From positions 2,232,001 through 2,296,000 of the forward strand of contig NZ_CP018139.1 in assembly GCF_001886615.1 (NCBI RefSeq): a stretch of DNA of 64,000 bases. The letters are read 5' to 3'. The DNA comes from Halomonas aestuarii (GTDB lineage Bacteria; Pseudomonadota; Gammaproteobacteria; Pseudomonadales; Halomonadaceae). Shown one piece after another: positions 63,539-64,000 of the stretch. The translations under genes and the position numbers were made by a program. Below the pieces are notes generated by a model. It had not been told where the DNA came from and searched no databases. It saw only the letters and a program-made list of their open reading frames with translations. Within the stretch, counting starts at the first letter, position 1. Every line of letters begins with the position of its first letter.

Positions 63539-64000
63539 ATGCTGGAGAGCTATTTCACGGGACTGGTGGTCTGCGGCGGGATCATCGTCGCGATCGGCGC
63601 ACAGAACGCCTACGTGCTGGGGCTGGCGGTACGCCGCGAGCATCACTGGTGGTCGGCGGGACTCTGCATGAGCGCGGATGTGCTGCTGCTGGTGACCGGC
63701 ATGTTCGGGGTCAGCGCGGTGCTGCTGAGCATGCCCAGCGCCATGGAGGCGCTGCGCTGGCTGGGCGTGGTCTTCCTCGCCTGGCTGGCGGCCCTGGCGT
63801 TCCACCGCGCCGCCGTCGGCCGGCAGGGGCTGTCCGTCGGCGGCGCCGGGGCGAGCACGCCGGGGCGCGTGCTGCTTGCCACCCTCGCGGTCACCCTGCT
63901 CAATCCCCAGGTGTACCTGGATACCCTGCTGCTGATCCCCTCCATCGGCGCCCAGCAGCAGAGCACCGTCACCTTCGCGGCGGGCACCATCACCGCCTCG
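63539..64000 (+). CDS. argO: Arginine/lysine exporter ArgO, 3' truncated by window end
   Basis: 154 residues visible of about 205. MLESYFTGLVVCGGIIVAIG, AQNAYVLGLAVRREHHWW and VTLLNPQVYLDTLLLIP are LysE/ArgO signatures. Start at ATG 63539-63541. Transcribed divergently from argP, its expected activator. It is a paralogue of the gene at 60281, differing at many positions but with identical signature blocks. Confidence 0.93.
   Translation, partial: MLESYFTGLVVCGGIIVAIGAQNAYVLGLAVRREHHWWSAGLCMSADVLLLVTGMFGVSAVLLSMPSAMEALRWLGVVFLAWLAALAFHRAAVGRQGLSVGGAGASTPGRVLLATLAVTLLNPQVYLDTLLLIPSIGAQQQSTVTFAAGTITAS

Overview
The window is 64 kb of high-GC DNA from a halophilic gammaproteobacterium, most like Halomonas and relatives (Halomonadaceae). 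The evidence is the OadAB sodium-pump decarboxylase, the smc-zipA-ligA order, a full System I ccm operon, the rnm(yciV)-yciO pair, glrK-qseG-glrR, argP-argO, and strong GC-rich codon bias. The taxonomic call is inference from gene content, not from a marker-gene search. No rRNA, tRNA or CRISPR array was recognised.

Layout. 1-3.1 kb: oxaloacetate decarboxylase alpha (5' truncated by the window edge) and beta. 3.1-4.3 kb (minus): an IMPACT/YigZ protein and a LexA-type self-cleaving peptidase without a DNA-binding domain, preceded by a LexA box. 4.4-11.5 kb: ccmABCDEFGHI, nearly all overlapping. 11.5-19.3 kb: smc, zipA, ligA, yheU. 19.4-22.4 kb: a decaying EmrAB-type efflux locus (truncated tetR, emrA with no start codon and an in-frame stop, intact emrB). 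22.5-27.4 kb: a predicted organophosphonate/organophosphate block with TmpB-like and TmpA-like oxygenases, a divergent LysR regulator, and a Tat-exported PhoX phosphatase behind a Pho box. 27.5-37.2 kb: mnmC, yciI, rnm, yciO, a potassium channel, a CYTH protein, a DUF47-Pit phosphate transporter pair and argA.

37.2-41.6 kb holds a regulatory module. A sigma54 promoter with an IHF site and a GlrR-like palindrome precedes about 480 nt of non-coding DNA ending in a strong terminator, directly upstream of glrK-qseG-glrR. In Escherichia coli the sRNA glmY sits in this position and is activated by GlrR, sigma54 and IHF, so a GlrR-dependent small RNA is predicted here. 41.7-47.2 kb: 1-Cys peroxiredoxin, xseA, guaB, guaA.

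47.2-50.2 kb is a sharply AT-rich island right after guaA. It encodes what looks like a three-component ABC-ATPase conflict system (ABC-3C): an Mrr-like nuclease-fold effector, a small middle component and a DUF2326-type ATPase. The effector is split into two frames exactly at an A_AAA_AAT slippery heptamer. The island is followed by a scar zone (50.2-52.3 kb) with a transposase remnant, an msrQ remnant, hairpin repeats, a YcaQ-like glycosylase gene and a truncated VOC gene.

52.3-64 kb is ordinary accessory chromosome: cytochrome c, HAD phosphatase, rlmA, thioredoxin, EamA transporter, small membrane and Trp-rich proteins, a CurA-type reductase, a CPBP protease, two LysE/ArgO exporters about 3 kb apart with argP, and a small gene made by fusion of a 162-bp tandem duplication.
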